Assembly: GCF_014648095.1 (NCBI RefSeq)
Contig: NZ_BMQL01000009.1
Coordinates: forward strand, 1 to 64,000
Source of the DNA: Deinococcus ruber
GTDB taxonomy: Bacteria; Deinococcota; Deinococci; Deinococcales; Deinococcaceae
DNA length: 64,000 bases
Direction of reading: 5' to 3'
Position numbers and translations under genes: made by a program. Below are positions 63,898 to 64,000 of the stretch, one piece after another (the stretch's first letter is position 1; every line of letters starts with the position of its first letter). The notes beneath the pieces are model-generated. The model ran no database searches. It had not been told where the DNA came from and saw nothing but the letters and a program-made list of their open reading frames with translations.

Positions 63898-64000
63898 TCG
63901 CTCGGAAATGAGTAGAAAGAAATGAGCAGCTCACATGTTTTTCATTAGCCCGTAAAGACACGGTAACTTTACTTTCACGCGCTGTCTACCCCCAGTGACC
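63898..64000. other. Right edge of window, upstream of the exported protein
   Basis: AT-rich non-coding sequence, presumably holding the promoter of the minus-strand gene. I see no clear gene. Confidence 0.4.

Overview
The window looks like chromosomal DNA of a Deinococcus species or a close relative. This is inferred from content, not from a database match. Supporting signs are the high GC, a two-domain TerD protein, a CsoR with the Cys-His-His ligand set known from Thermus, an XPB-Bax1 helicase-nuclease pair, a DM13 protein, a CGNR regulator, and promoters whose -10 box sits 6-7 bases before the start codon (leaderless mRNAs, common in Deinococcus). I saw no rRNA, tRNA, CRISPR array, insertion sequence or phage gene.

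Layout. 1-3.7 kb: the start of a GH114-like lipoprotein gene, an ECF sigma/anti-sigma pair, a cupredoxin and a frameshifted exported-protein gene. 4-9.5 kb: one sugar operon (LacI regulator, GH3 beta-glucosidase with PA14, isomerase, oxidoreductase). 9.6-11.1 kb: a CGNR regulator divergent from an anchored YceI protein, with a perfect palindrome between them. 11.6-17 kb: an orphan LivJ-type binding protein, then a complete four-gene ABC importer on the minus strand. 17-20 kb: a TIM-barrel protein, a DUF1684 protein, a HAD phosphatase, and a toxin-antitoxin pair whose Doc-like toxin has a premature stop. 20-26.5 kb: an oligopeptide/oligosaccharide binding protein divergent from a GH38 alpha-mannosidase, then the TerD protein. 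26.6-30.6 kb: a MATE transporter, a DM13 gene and a divergent second DM13-like gene behind palindromes resembling the YceI-region one, then a tautomerase and its TetR regulator sharing two identical operators.

30.6-35.6 kb: a HelD-like helicase and a molybdate operon (HTH-binding-protein fusion regulator, modA, modB, no modC). 35.7-39.3 kb: a TetR regulator, then cytochrome c, a PQQ dehydrogenase and an unknown exported protein. The cytochrome start codon is flanked by two hairpins presenting the same loop sequence. 39.5-43.1 kb: an MFS transporter, a low-GC gene of unknown function, an exported protein and a lipid kinase. 43.1-46.3 kb: copper homeostasis (copA divergent from copZ-csoR, an operator at each promoter). 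46.4-50.5 kb: a Tat-exported SDR, a benzoylformate-decarboxylase homologue with an altered active site, and an epimerase. 50.8-56.7 kb: the D-galactonate pathway (dgoD, dgoK, dgoA), then GH2 and GH43 glycosidases. 56.8-64 kb: a small unknown gene, an M23 peptidase, an SDR, the bax1-xpb pair, a 58-residue ORF, two hotdog thioesterases with a TetR regulator, and an exported protein.

Taken together this is an accessory-rich region. It is devoted to plant or polysaccharide sugar use (GH3, GH38, GH2, GH43, a GH114-like protein, dgo), to periplasmic redox and metal handling (cupredoxin, YceI, DM13, cytochrome c/PQQ enzyme, Cop, Mod), and to DNA and stress functions (XPB-Bax1, HelD-like, TerD). The two signals that look least described are a shared palindrome linking the CGNR-YceI locus with the twin DM13 genes 18 kb away, and the twin-hairpin motif around the cytochrome c start codon.
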